22,149 nucleotides of DNA. It comes from JAENVT01 sp040006755 (GTDB lineage: Bacteria > Actinomycetota > Acidimicrobiia > Acidimicrobiales > Ilumatobacteraceae). Where the stretch lies: assembly GCA_040006755.1 (NCBI GenBank), contig JBDTWJ010000049.1, forward strand, positions 1 through 22,149, given 5' to 3'. Under the pieces are notes generated by a model, which made no database searches, was not told the DNA's origin, and saw only the letters and a list, made by a program, of their open reading frames with translations. The translations under genes and the position numbers were made by a program. This document shows positions 15,132 to 22,149 of the stretch, in pieces. How positions within the stretch are numbered: position 1 is the first letter of the stretch; the number at the start of each line of letters is the position of its first letter.

Positions 15132-15385
15132 CGCCGTCTGCGACCGCCGATGGCCTGCAGCACCATGAGCAACAGGATCGCCCCGAGCGCGGCGACGAGC
15201 ATGGATCGGATGCTGAACTCGTTGATTCCGGTGTGACCGCTGGCGTGCATCAGCGCGCCGCCTATCAACGCGCCCAACACGCCGACCACCACGGTGTAGA
15301 TGCACCCGCTGCGGTCGTCGCGGACGATCCAGCGAGCGAGAAGTCCTGCGACGAAGCCGACCACGATCCAGGCCACGATGTTCAT
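15128..15385 (-). CDS. GlsB/YeaQ/YmgE family membrane protein
   Basis: An 85-residue membrane protein with three hydrophobic segments: about 2-19 (IVAWIVVGFVAGLLARWI), 29-47 (GCIYTVVVGVLGALIGGAL) and 62-79. The GFVAGLLARWIV and GVLGALIGG repeats are typical of the GlsB/YeaQ/YmgE (transglycosylase-associated) family. Its molecular role is unclear; members are often stress-linked. It ends in a basic tail, GRRRR. On the minus strand TAGAGT (15400-15395) lies 9 bases before ATG 15385 with no Shine-Dalgarno, suggesting a very short leader. Its last 4 bases overlap the convergent ArsC-like gene. Confidence 0.9.
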   Translation of the reverse strand: MNIVAWIVVGFVAGLLARWIVRDDRSGCIYTVVVGVLGALIGGALMHASGHTGINEFSIRSMLVAALGAILLLMVLQAIGGRRRR

Positions 15386-15517
15386 GCGGCGACCACTCTA
15401 GGTTGGATACTCGGTGTCCAAACCACTCGCCTGCGGCTACGACGGCGCAATCACCAGGACCCACGACGTTCGAAGCAAGTTCGCGCTCGTCGCGGCGATT
15501 ACGCCAGACTGACGAGC

Positions 15518-16957
15518 ATGACCGTCAATGTCCACCTCGCGCGCAGCGCTCCAAAGGCAGTCGAGTCGATCGGCGTCGCCGTTGGCGAACGAGGTCCAGT
15601 GCCGCGCATTCTCGGCATGAATCGCGCCGCGCTGACTGCGGCCGGCTTCGAAGGCAAGCCGGGTCAGGCGCTGGTCTTGCCGTCACAGACCGGCTCCACC
15701 CACATCGCGGTTGGGATCGGCGACGACACGCTGACAACAGCAACGCTGCGTCATGCCGCTGCAGCCCTGGTACGCGCAGCGGGCAAGCGCACGTCGATGG
15801 CGACGGCCCTCGCGGATCTCGAAGGCGTCGACGCCGCGAATGCCGCTCAGGCGGTTGTCGAGGGGGCTTCGCTCGCCGCATATCGATATCACGGTTTGAA
15901 GACCGAGCCAATGACACCCGGATTGAGCGACCTCACCCTCATCGTCGGCGAGCGTCGCTCTGCGGGTGCAAAGCTCGGCTCTGAGCGTGGCTCGATCACG
16001 TCCACAGCCGCGAGCCTTGCCAGGGACCTGGCCAACACGCCACCCGCGCACCTCACGGCGCGGATGATCGCCGACAAGGCGGCCGCGCTGGGTGCCGCGA
16101 GTGGGCTCTCTGTTGAAGTGTTCAACAGAGACCAGCTCGCGGCGATGGGATGCGGTGGGATGGTCGGCGTCAACAAGGGCAGCGTCGAGCCGCCGCGCAT
16201 GGTGCGCCTGCGCTACACGCCACGCAATCCGCGCGGTCATCTCGTGTTGGTGGGCAAGGGCGTGATGTTCGACTCCGGCGGTCTCAGCATCAAGCCGAAC
16301 GACGGCATGAGGACCATGAAGATGGACATGACCGGCGCCGCGGCGGTGCTGGCCGCGATGACAACGCTGAAATCGCTGCGGTGCAAGGCAGCCGTCACCG
16401 GTTACATGATGTGCACCGACAACCTGCCGTCCGGCAGCGCGTTGAACGTCGGCGACGTGCTGACGTTCCGCAACGGCAAGACGGCTGAGGTTCTCAACAC
16501 GGATGCGGAGGGTCGACTCGTTCTCGCGGACGGACTTTCGCTGGGCGTCGAAGACAAGCCGGACGCCATCGTCGACATCGCCACCTTGACAGGAGCGGTG
16601 ATGGGCGCGCTCGGTGTGAAGATGGCTGGAGTCATCGGCAACGACCAGCCGTTCATCGACCGTGTCAAGACTGCCTCGGTCGATGCCGACGAGCAACTGT
16701 GGCAGCTCCCGCTGGAACGCAGTTACCGCAAGCTGCTCGACAGCAACGTCGCCGACATGAAGAACGTCGGCGGCCCGTTCGGCGGAGCCATCCTCGCTGC
16801 GCTGTTTCTCAACGAGTTCGTCGGCGACACGCCGTGGGCTCACCTCGACATCGCCGGCCCCATGAATGTCGACGCCGACGAGGGCTGGCTGTCGCGTGGC
16901 GCCACCGGTTTCGGCACCCGCCTCTTGATCCAACTGGCCCTCGATTTCGTCGCATGA
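15518..16957 (+). CDS. pepA: leucyl aminopeptidase, family M17
   Basis: A cytosolic two-metal aminopeptidase of 479 residues that frees N-terminal amino acids from peptides. The C-terminal catalytic domain has GKGVMFDSGGLSIKP (Lys and Asp ligands), MKMDMTGAAAVLA, and the M17 signature NTDAEGRL at residues 327-334, followed by VLADGL. The N-terminal domain (about 1-150) is diverged, as is usual. I chose ATG 15518 (MTVNVHLARSAPKAVESIGV); the open frame reaches back to 14966, but that part is out-of-frame translation of the ArsC-like gene. The Shine-Dalgarno is weak (GACGAG at 15511-15516). The gene ends one base before the convergent unknown gene. Bases 15386-15517 contain no other gene that I can see. 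Confidence 0.93.
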   Translation: MTVNVHLARSAPKAVESIGVAVGERGPVPRILGMNRAALTAAGFEGKPGQALVLPSQTGSTHIAVGIGDDTLTTATLRHAAAALVRAAGKRTSMATALADLEGVDAANAAQAVVEGASLAAYRYHGLKTEPMTPGLSDLTLIVGERRSAGAKLGSERGSITSTAASLARDLANTPPAHLTARMIADKAAALGAASGLSVEVFNRDQLAAMGCGGMVGVNKGSVEPPRMVRLRYTPRNPRGHLVLVGKGVMFDSGGLSIKPNDGMRTMKMDMTGAAAVLAAMTTLKSLRCKAAVTGYMMCTDNLPSGSALNVGDVLTFRNGKTAEVLNTDAEGRLVLADGLSLGVEDKPDAIVDIATLTGAVMGALGVKMAGVIGNDQPFIDRVKTASVDADEQLWQLPLERSYRKLLDSNVADMKNVGGPFGGAILAALFLNEFVGDTPWAHLDIAGPMNVDADEGWLSRGATGFGTRLLIQLALDFVA

Positions 16958-16958
16958 G

Positions 16959-17564
16959 TCAGGCGGCGTCTGGTGGATAGCCGCGGCTGATCGCTGTTGT
17001 TGTCGCTTCGATGGCAGCTGCAGGTGCCACGCCGAGTGCTAGAAGTTGACGCTCGACGGCGTCGGGATCGTCGCCTGTATCGACCATCGCTTCGGCCAGC
17101 ACGCGGGCGCGTTCGAGTTCGGCCAGCGAGATCCGTGTCGTCGGCACACTCCACTGCTGGTGCGCCTGGCGGAGGTGTGGGGGCATGCGCATGAGATGAC
17201 GAGTCGCCACAGGTGGAACGCGCCGGCGCACAGCGAGGCCACCTTCGGTTGGCTGCGCCACACCGAACAACACGCATCGGTTGAGTGAGCGCATGAATGC
17301 GTTCGCCGTGCCGGCGGTGTACGAAAGACCGAGCGCGCTCGCTGTCTCCGCAAGGTCGAGTTCGTATCCCAGCGGATAGCGGTCGAAGCCGAGGACGAGC
17401 CGACGTAGGATCCACGTCGCTGTCGGCCCGAGCACGTTGAGCCAGAAGAGCTCGACATATTGCGACCGCACGTCGAAGCCGATGGGGTCGACGACTGGAT
17501 CGTGCCATGGCACCACCATCAGCAATTGGTCGGTGACGGACATCTCCATCGGGGCGCTTGCCAT
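16959..17564 (-). CDS. conserved actinobacterial protein of unknown function
   Basis: A 201-residue soluble protein that I recognise only as an uncharacterised actinobacterial family. Visible landmarks are VVPWHDPVVDPIGFDVRS, YVELFWLNVLGPTATWILR, ELDLAETASALGL, MRSLNRCVLFGVAQ and LAVRRRVPP. The segment 60-110 is mostly helical and ends in a beta pair, an arrangement that could be a winged-helix-like module, but no DNA-binding role is shown. ATG 17564 has an excellent Shine-Dalgarno (GGAGG, 6 bases before); the TTG one codon earlier is not needed. It is divergent from the sirtuin gene, with 99 bases between the starts. Confidence 0.8.
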   Translation of the reverse strand: MASAPMEMSVTDQLLMVVPWHDPVVDPIGFDVRSQYVELFWLNVLGPTATWILRRLVLGFDRYPLGYELDLAETASALGLSYTAGTANAFMRSLNRCVLFGVAQPTEGGLAVRRRVPPVATRHLMRMPPHLRQAHQQWSVPTTRISLAELERARVLAEAMVDTGDDPDAVERQLLALGVAPAAAIEATTTAISRGYPPDAA

Positions 17565-17663
17565 CAAATGCCTCCCTCGAGGTGGTGCAGCGATACGGGG
17601 GAGTCACCCCAAAGATGCACGGCGAGACGTGTTGACCGGCATGGCCCGCGACAAGATGTCACC

Positions 17664-18422
17664 GTGACCACTTCGGAATTCGAACATGCTCGTGAGTGGA
17701 TCGGAGCGGCGAAACGGGTCACTGTGTTCACCGGCGCCGGCATATCAACCGACTCCGGGATTCCCGACTTCCGCGGCCCGAATGGGTTGTGGACCAAGAA
17801 CCCGGCGGCCGAGAAGGCGTCGACGCTGCAGAACTATCTCGCCGACCCGGACGTTCGCCGGTTCGCGTGGCAGAACCGCCTGCATTCCCCGGCGTGGGAT
17901 GCCATCCCGAATCGCGGCCACCTGGCGATCTACGAACTCGAACGTCGTGGACAGCTGTTGGCGGTCGTGACGCAGAACATCGACGAGTTGCACCAGCGGG
18001 CTGGTCATGCTTCACAAAACGTCATCGAGGTCCACGGAACGATGCGCTGGAGCCGCTGCTGGACGTGCGACGACCGTCGACCGATGCAGGAGACGCTGCA
18101 GCGGGTGCGCGACGGCGAGAAGGATCCGCAGTGTTTGGTGTGCGACGTCGGGGTGCTCAAGAGCGACACGGTCTCGTTCGGCCAGTCATTGGTTCGTGAG
18201 GTGATCGATGCAGCGATGCGCGTCGCCGACGAGTGCGACGTGTTGCTCGCCGCCGGTTCGACGTTGTCGGTTTTTCCCGCGGCAAACGTCGTTCCACGCG
18301 CCAAGTCGCAGGGCGCGCGCGTCATCATCGTCAACGGCGAACCGACCGCCATGGACCGCTTCGCGGATGCCCTGTTGATCGGACCATTGGGCGAGTTGTT
18401 GCCGGCGCTGATCTACCGGTGA
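17664..18422 (+). CDS. Sir2-family NAD-dependent protein deacylase
   Basis: A sirtuin of 252 residues that removes acyl groups from lysine using NAD+. GAGISTDSGIPDFRG (24-38) and TQNID (103-107) form the NAD site. His124 in EVHGT is the catalytic base. The zinc cysteines are Cys132/135 (CWTC) and Cys157/160 (CLVC). AAGSTLSVFPAANV is the later Rossmann motif. The GPNGLWT segment directly after DFRG resembles the GPxGxWT of SIRT6/7-type sirtuins rather than the CobB type. I chose GTG 17664 (MTTSEFEHAREW); the frame is open back to 17460, but that part overlaps the divergent gene and has no family similarity. There is no Shine-Dalgarno. A TTGACC at 17632-17637 could be a -35, but no clear -10 follows. 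Confidence 0.93.
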   Translation: MTTSEFEHAREWIGAAKRVTVFTGAGISTDSGIPDFRGPNGLWTKNPAAEKASTLQNYLADPDVRRFAWQNRLHSPAWDAIPNRGHLAIYELERRGQLLAVVTQNIDELHQRAGHASQNVIEVHGTMRWSRCWTCDDRRPMQETLQRVRDGEKDPQCLVCDVGVLKSDTVSFGQSLVREVIDAAMRVADECDVLLAAGSTLSVFPAANVVPRAKSQGARVIIVNGEPTAMDRFADALLIGPLGELLPALIYR

Positions 18423-18465
18423 CAGCCGGTAGCGGAATCCCGACCAATTGGGTAGGCTTTCCACC

Positions 18466-19629
18466 ATGGCTACCTTCCGAGATCTGCTGAATGCCGCAAA
18501 GGCCGAGATCACCGAAGTCGACACAGCGACCGCTGAGGACCAGATCGCAGCCGGTGCCATCGTGCTCGACGTTCGTGAACCCGACGAATACGACCAGGGT
18601 GCGCTGCCCGATGCCATCCATATTCCCCGCGGGCACCTCGAGGGCCAGGTCGAGAACCGCCTGCTCGACAAGGATGTCCCAGTCGTCGTGTACTGCGCCG
18701 GCGGGGTACGCAGCGCCTTCGCCGCCAAGACACTGCAGGAGCTCGGCTACACCGACGTCGTGTCGTTGGTCGGTGGCTTCGGCAAGTGGAAGGACGAAGG
18801 CCGGGCGTGGAGGACCCCCGTGGTGCTCACTCCCGACCAGCGCAACCGCTACCAGCGACACCTGTTGTTGCCCGAGGTCGGTGTGACCGGCCAGGTCAAG
18901 CTGCTCGACAGCAAGGTGCTGATGCTCGGCGCGGGCGGCCTCGGTTCGCCGGCGGCCCTGTATCTCGCCGCCGCCGGTGTCGGAACCATCGGCATCGTCG
19001 ACATGGACGAGGTCGATGCCAGCAACCTGCAACGTCAGATCCTGCACAACCTCGACCGAGTCGGTGATCGCAAGGTCGATTCCGCGAAGAAGACTCTCAC
19101 GTTGTTGAATCCCGACGTCGACATCGTCACGTACGACACGCGCCTCGACGCCAGCAACATCATGGACATCATCGCCGGCTATGACGTGATCGTCGACGGC
19201 GCCGACAACTTCCCCAGTCGCTATCTGTTGAACGATGCGAGCGTGAAGCTGGGCATCCCTGTCGTGCACGGATCGATCTTCCGGTTCGAAGGCATGGTCA
19301 GCGTCTTCCATCCGATCGAAGGCCCCACGTATCGAGACATGGTTCCTGAGCCGCCGCCCGCCGAGCTCGCGCCCAGCTGCGCGGAAGCCGGCGTCCTCGG
19401 TGTACTTCCCGGTATCGTCGGTTCGATCCAGGCGCTCGAGACGATCAAGATCCTGCTCGGCCTCGGCGAGCCGTTGATCGGGCGAATCTTGACGGTCGAC
19501 ACGACCGACATGAGCTTCCGCACGTTCAACCTTCGCAAGGACCCGGCCAATCAGGTCACGTACGAGAACCGCGACCGCATCATCGTTCGCGAGCTCGAAG
19601 GACTCTGCGCTCCGGGCCTCCACGACTGA
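18466..19629 (+). CDS. rhodanese - E1-like (MoeB/ThiF) fusion protein
   Basis: A 387-residue sulfur-carrier-activating enzyme. An N-terminal rhodanese domain (about 10-115) has VLDVREPDEYDQG and the active-site loop CAGGVRS with Cys77. An E1-like adenylyltransferase domain follows (about 120-387), with RYQRHLLLPEVG, GAGGLGSPAALYLAAAGVG (155 on), SNLQRQ, DGADNF (244-249) and PSCAEAGVLGVLPG with Cys305. The domain order is the reverse of MoeZ/MOCS3. Both zinc CxxC pairs are missing: PTYRDMVPEPP stands where YRCLxP is usual, and DPANQV where DPxCPxC is usual. It would adenylate the C-terminus of a ubiquitin-like sulfur carrier (MoaD, ThiS or CysO type) and pass sulfur to it. ATG 18466 follows TAGGCT (18453-18458) by 7 bases, so it is probably leaderless. 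Confidence 0.9.
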   Translation: MATFRDLLNAAKAEITEVDTATAEDQIAAGAIVLDVREPDEYDQGALPDAIHIPRGHLEGQVENRLLDKDVPVVVYCAGGVRSAFAAKTLQELGYTDVVSLVGGFGKWKDEGRAWRTPVVLTPDQRNRYQRHLLLPEVGVTGQVKLLDSKVLMLGAGGLGSPAALYLAAAGVGTIGIVDMDEVDASNLQRQILHNLDRVGDRKVDSAKKTLTLLNPDVDIVTYDTRLDASNIMDIIAGYDVIVDGADNFPSRYLLNDASVKLGIPVVHGSIFRFEGMVSVFHPIEGPTYRDMVPEPPPAELAPSCAEAGVLGVLPGIVGSIQALETIKILLGLGEPLIGRILTVDTTDMSFRTFNLRKDPANQVTYENRDRIIVRELEGLCAPGLHD

Positions 19630-19644
19630 CTACAGTGAGCGCTC

Positions 19645-20673
19645 ATGCTGGCAGGGACGGGACAGCGGGAGGCGACGCGCAGGCTGTGGGTGCACGGCCC
19701 GGTCGCGGACATCGCGCTCGGATTCTGTTGGCTGCCCATCGCGCTCCTCGTCCATTCAGCTGAACCCCATCTCAATTCGGTCCAGTCGATCATGGGTGTC
19801 ATCTTCCTGATCTCGTTCGCTCATCAGCCCTTGACTCTCGGCCTCGTCTACGGCGATCCGGCGCAGCGCGCGGCACATCGAAGCCTGTACCGGTGGGCGC
19901 CATGGGTGGCTTTCACCCTCATCGTCATCGGTCTCAACGTCAGCCTTTCGTTGGTGGCGCTGATGGCCGGTCTGTGGAACGCCGAGCACACTCTGATGCA
20001 GCGGTACGGCGTGATGCGCATCTATGGGCGGAAGGTGGGCGACGACAACGGTGGGATGGAGAAGCCGATGCTGATCGTGTGGCTCGTGGCGGGCATCGCC
20101 TACATCGGCGGCTACGTCGATCTTCATCGGCTCGTCAACAAGCTGGGCGTCGGCGTGACCAACGCACGCAGCGTCAACCTGCTCGGTGGTTTCACGTCGG
20201 TGGCCCGTGTCGTCTTCTGGCTCGCTGCACTCGCAGGATTGGCATTGGCCGCACGGTGGTGGCAGGCGGAGCGACGTCTGGGCTCGATCGCGAGTCGTCC
20301 GAAGCACTGGTACGCACTCGGGACCGCCGGCCTCATCGTCGCAGTGATGATCGATCCCATCGCTGGCGTGGCTGGCTACGTGGGTGCCCACGCCATCGAA
20401 TACTTCGCTGTCGTGCACAGCTCGCTTCGCAAGCGCAACGACGCCGCGCCGGTTGCCGCAGCGACGCGCACCCGCGCCCGTCGGGCCGGTGCGTACGGCG
20501 CGTACTTTGCGGCTATCGGTGCGCTCGTCTACTTCACGTGGTCGCCGTTCGACGGCAAGCTCTACGCGTTCGCGATCCTGTTCTTCGGTGCGCTGCACAT
20601 CCTGTACGACGGCTTCGTGTGGAAGCTGCGCAAACCCGCGGTCGCCGCGTCGCTGGGGATCACTTCGTCCTAG
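19645..20673 (+). CDS. multi-pass membrane protein of unknown function
   Basis: A 342-residue integral membrane protein with about eight hydrophobic segments (roughly 20-36, 47-66, 85-110, 143-158, 180-206, 222-250, 285-305 and 311-327). Histidines recur at or in the helices: SFAHQPLTLG, WNAEHTLMQRYGVMRIYG, GAHAIEYFAVVHSSL and GALHILYDGFVWKLR. The spacing of His in helices recalls membrane di-iron enzymes or Brp/Blh-type carotenoid oxygenases, but I cannot place it in a family. ATG 19645 is 15 bases after the rhodanese-E1 stop. TACAGT (19631-19636) ends 8 bases before it, so it may have a leaderless promoter of its own. It converges on the class II aldolase gene with a 17-base gap. Confidence 0.8.
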   Translation: MLAGTGQREATRRLWVHGPVADIALGFCWLPIALLVHSAEPHLNSVQSIMGVIFLISFAHQPLTLGLVYGDPAQRAAHRSLYRWAPWVAFTLIVIGLNVSLSLVALMAGLWNAEHTLMQRYGVMRIYGRKVGDDNGGMEKPMLIVWLVAGIAYIGGYVDLHRLVNKLGVGVTNARSVNLLGGFTSVARVVFWLAALAGLALAARWWQAERRLGSIASRPKHWYALGTAGLIVAVMIDPIAGVAGYVGAHAIEYFAVVHSSLRKRNDAAPVAAATRTRARRAGAYGAYFAAIGALVYFTWSPFDGKLYAFAILFFGALHILYDGFVWKLRKPAVAASLGITSS

Positions 20674-20690
20674 GTACGGCAGCAATCCGG

Positions 20691-21506
20691 TCAGTCGAAC
20701 AGATCAGGATCGGTTCTGCAGATCTCCTGCCACAGGGGCTGGAAACTGAACCAGCCGGCGATGTTCGAGCCGGTCTGCTCGAGCGTGTATTGAGCCATGC
20801 TGTGCTCGATGATCTTCGGAGTGCCGGCAGCCATCGCCAGTAGCTGCGCGTGACACGAGCGGTCCATGGTGAGGAACCAGAAGCACGCCTCGTCGACGGT
20901 CGTGCCAACAGTGAACAGCCCGTGGTTCTGATGGATCGCAGCCTTGCCGGTTGGGAAGGCTGCGGCCATCTCGTGCCCGGCTTCGATGTCGAGCACGACC
21001 TTGCCGCCCTGCTCGGTGATCACCCTGTGGTCGCCGTAGAAGGCGCATGAATCTTGGGTGATCGGATCGAGAGGGATGCCCAGGGAGGCGAACGCCTTGC
21101 CGTGAAGGCTGTGGCTGTGCGCGGCCGAGATGACATCGGGACGAGCCTGGTGGATCGCAGAGTGGATGACGAACGCGGCACGGTTGACCGGACGGCTGCC
21201 ATACACAACGTCGCCGTCGTGGTTGACCAACAGCAGATCGCTGACGCGTACGTGACGGAAGCTCATCGCGAACGGGTTGACCCAGAAGTGATCCGGGAAT
21301 TCGGGATCGCGGACCGTGATGTGGCCGGCCACACCTTCGCCGAACCCGACGCGGCCGAAGATGCGCAAAGCGCCCGCCAGCCGCTGCTTGCGGTGCAGGC
21401 GCTCGTCCTCCACGTTGGTGAACGTCGGCGGGCCATCGAGGCTGACCTGCTTCGGTGTCAGTTCGATACCGTCGATCATTCGCACGCCGGATTCGGTAAT
21501 CGTCAT
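20691..21506 (-). CDS. class II aldolase/adducin family protein
   Basis: A 271-residue protein with the class II aldolase fold, a zinc-dependent lyase/epimerase fold acting on sugar phosphates or hydroxy acids. Metal ligands are visible as AAHSHSLHG (His130, His132) and IHQNHGLFT (His195). The segments GVAGHITVRDPE (59-70), FWVNPFAMSF and VSDLLLVN are typical of the adducin-like group of about 250-270 residues. The substrate is not known for this subgroup. The start is ATG 21506. TATCGT on the minus strand (21519-21514) ends 7 bases before it and there is no Shine-Dalgarno, so it is probably leaderless. The gene is divergent from the RidA-like gene, with 51 bases between the starts. Confidence 0.9.
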   Translation of the reverse strand: MTITESGVRMIDGIELTPKQVSLDGPPTFTNVEDERLHRKQRLAGALRIFGRVGFGEGVAGHITVRDPEFPDHFWVNPFAMSFRHVRVSDLLLVNHDGDVVYGSRPVNRAAFVIHSAIHQARPDVISAAHSHSLHGKAFASLGIPLDPITQDSCAFYGDHRVITEQGGKVVLDIEAGHEMAAAFPTGKAAIHQNHGLFTVGTTVDEACFWFLTMDRSCHAQLLAMAAGTPKIIEHSMAQYTLEQTGSNIAGWFSFQPLWQEICRTDPDLFD

Positions 21507-21557
21507 GGCTCACACGATACGCCCTACGTCCCACGAGGGGCGTCGTAGAGTCGGCGC

Positions 21558-21947
21558 ATGAACCGCGAGATCATGCCGTCGTCCATTGCGCCACCCGCTG
21601 CTAACTACGCTCATGCGGTGCTCAGCGAGGGCGCCGACAAGGTGCTACACCTCAGCGGAGTTGTGGCCACCCGTCCCGACGGAACGATTCCCGACGACGT
21701 GGCCGATCAGGCTGCGGTGATCTGGTCGAACATCGCTGCCATCGTCAACGAGGCCGAAATGGGCATGGACGACATCGTCAGCATCACGACGTACGTCGTC
21801 ATCGACTTCATGGCCTCCCTGCCCGAGGTGATGGTGGCCCGAGACCGGGCATTGGTGGGGTATCGGGCGGCCAGCACTTTGGTGACGGTGCCGGCTCTTG
21901 CGCGGCCAGCGTGGAAGATGGAGATCTCCGTCATCGCCGCGCGCTAG
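21558..21947 (+). CDS. RidA/YjgF family protein lacking the catalytic arginine
   Basis: A 129-residue member of the RidA family, which forms trimers. LHLSGVVATRPDGTI, QAAVIWSNIAAIVNEAEMGMDDIVSITTYV and WKMEISVIAA are the family landmarks. True RidA deaminases have Arg in the P-A-R-(S/T) element (Arg105 in E. coli). Here the element reads GYRAASTLVTV, so the position is Ala or Ser, and imine/enamine deaminase activity is doubtful. ATG 21558 follows TAGAGT (21546-21551) by 6 bases, a leaderless arrangement. It lies 35 bases before the methylmalonyl-CoA mutase gene on the same strand and may be cotranscribed. Confidence 0.9.
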   Translation: MNREIMPSSIAPPAANYAHAVLSEGADKVLHLSGVVATRPDGTIPDDVADQAAVIWSNIAAIVNEAEMGMDDIVSITTYVVIDFMASLPEVMVARDRALVGYRAASTLVTVPALARPAWKMEISVIAAR

Positions 21948-21982
21948 CAGCAGCGGTGCCAAGGGTCGTACGCTCGGTGTTG

Positions 21983-22149
21983 ATGAGTGACGAGAGGCGC
22001 ACGGATTCAGGCATCGAGGTCAAAGCGCTCTACGGCCCGGCAGACCTGGCCGACTGGGATCCTGCCGAACGCCTCGGCGAACCTGGAAGTCCGCCGTACA
22101 CGCGCGGTGTCTACCCGACGATGTATCGCGGCAAGTTGTGGACGATGCG
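21983..22149 (+). CDS. methylmalonyl-CoA mutase, N-terminal fragment
   Basis: The first 55 codons of an acyl-CoA mutase that runs off the window. VKALYGPADLADWDP is followed by GEPGSPPYTRGVYPTMYRGKLWTM, the highly conserved N-terminal substrate-channel sequence of the B12-dependent methylmalonyl-CoA mutase large subunit. It interconverts methylmalonyl-CoA and succinyl-CoA. Related mutases (isobutyryl- or ethylmalonyl-CoA type) share this region, so the exact substrate is open. ATG 21983 follows TACGCT (21969-21974) by 8 bases; an in-frame GTG at 21977 is the alternative start. Confidence 0.88.
   Translation, partial: MSDERRTDSGIEVKALYGPADLADWDPAERLGEPGSPPYTRGVYPTMYRGKLWTM

Noticed and set aside
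14966..15517. N-terminal extension of the aminopeptidase back to 14966
   Set aside because: This stretch overlaps the ArsC-like and GlsB genes and has no M17 similarity; ATG 15518 fits the family.
18331..19623. 430-codon antisense frame over the rhodanese-E1 gene
   Set aside because: It mirrors third-position GC bias of the real gene, is rich in Asp/Val/Glu/His and has no recognisable domain.

Overview
This is a GC-rich, tightly packed stretch of chromosome from an actinobacterium. I infer a member of Acidimicrobiia (Ilumatobacter-like). Supports are the actinobacterial LexA box in front of dnaE2, the actinobacterial families DUF3039 and DUF4031, a methylmalonyl-CoA mutase, and many start codons lying 6-10 bases after a TANNNT -10 element (leaderless transcripts). 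I see no rRNA, tRNA, IS element, prophage or CRISPR array. The taxonomic call rests on gene content and memory of the families, not on a search.

Layout. 1-431 is the C-terminal end of a sugar-type ABC transporter ATPase. 529-4057 is the SOS-controlled error-prone polymerase dnaE2, followed by a small unknown gene (4115-4627). On the minus strand from 11827 down to 4731 is a run of five genes: a protein with two uracil-DNA-glycosylase-like modules, an amidohydrolase, an S41-type peptidase, a PfkB sugar kinase and a PEP mutase/isocitrate lyase family enzyme. The first three look like one operon. The amidohydrolase start codon sits inside a 16-bp tandem repeat, and every repeat carries its own Shine-Dalgarno and start codon. 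A second minus-strand run (13846 to 11951) holds an HD-domain hydrolase, a DUF3039 zinc protein, a NUDIX hydrolase and a decayed ASCH/winged-helix gene.

13876-17564 holds DUF4031, an uncharacterised actinobacterial protein, an ArsC-like thioredoxin-fold protein, a GlsB/YeaQ membrane protein, a leucyl aminopeptidase and another uncharacterised protein. The ArsC-like gene has an in-frame UGA exactly where the catalytic Cys belongs. A hairpin that meets the bacterial SECIS rules follows directly, so this is very probably a selenoprotein that ORF callers will truncate.

17664-22149 holds a sirtuin, a rhodanese-E1 (MoeB/ThiF-like) fusion without its zinc cysteines, a multi-pass membrane protein, a class II aldolase, a RidA-like protein and the start of methylmalonyl-CoA mutase.

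The two best candidates for something undescribed are the ArsC-like selenoprotein (14775-15131) and the tandem-UDG / amidohydrolase / S41 operon with its repeated ribosome-binding-site leader (6564-11876).
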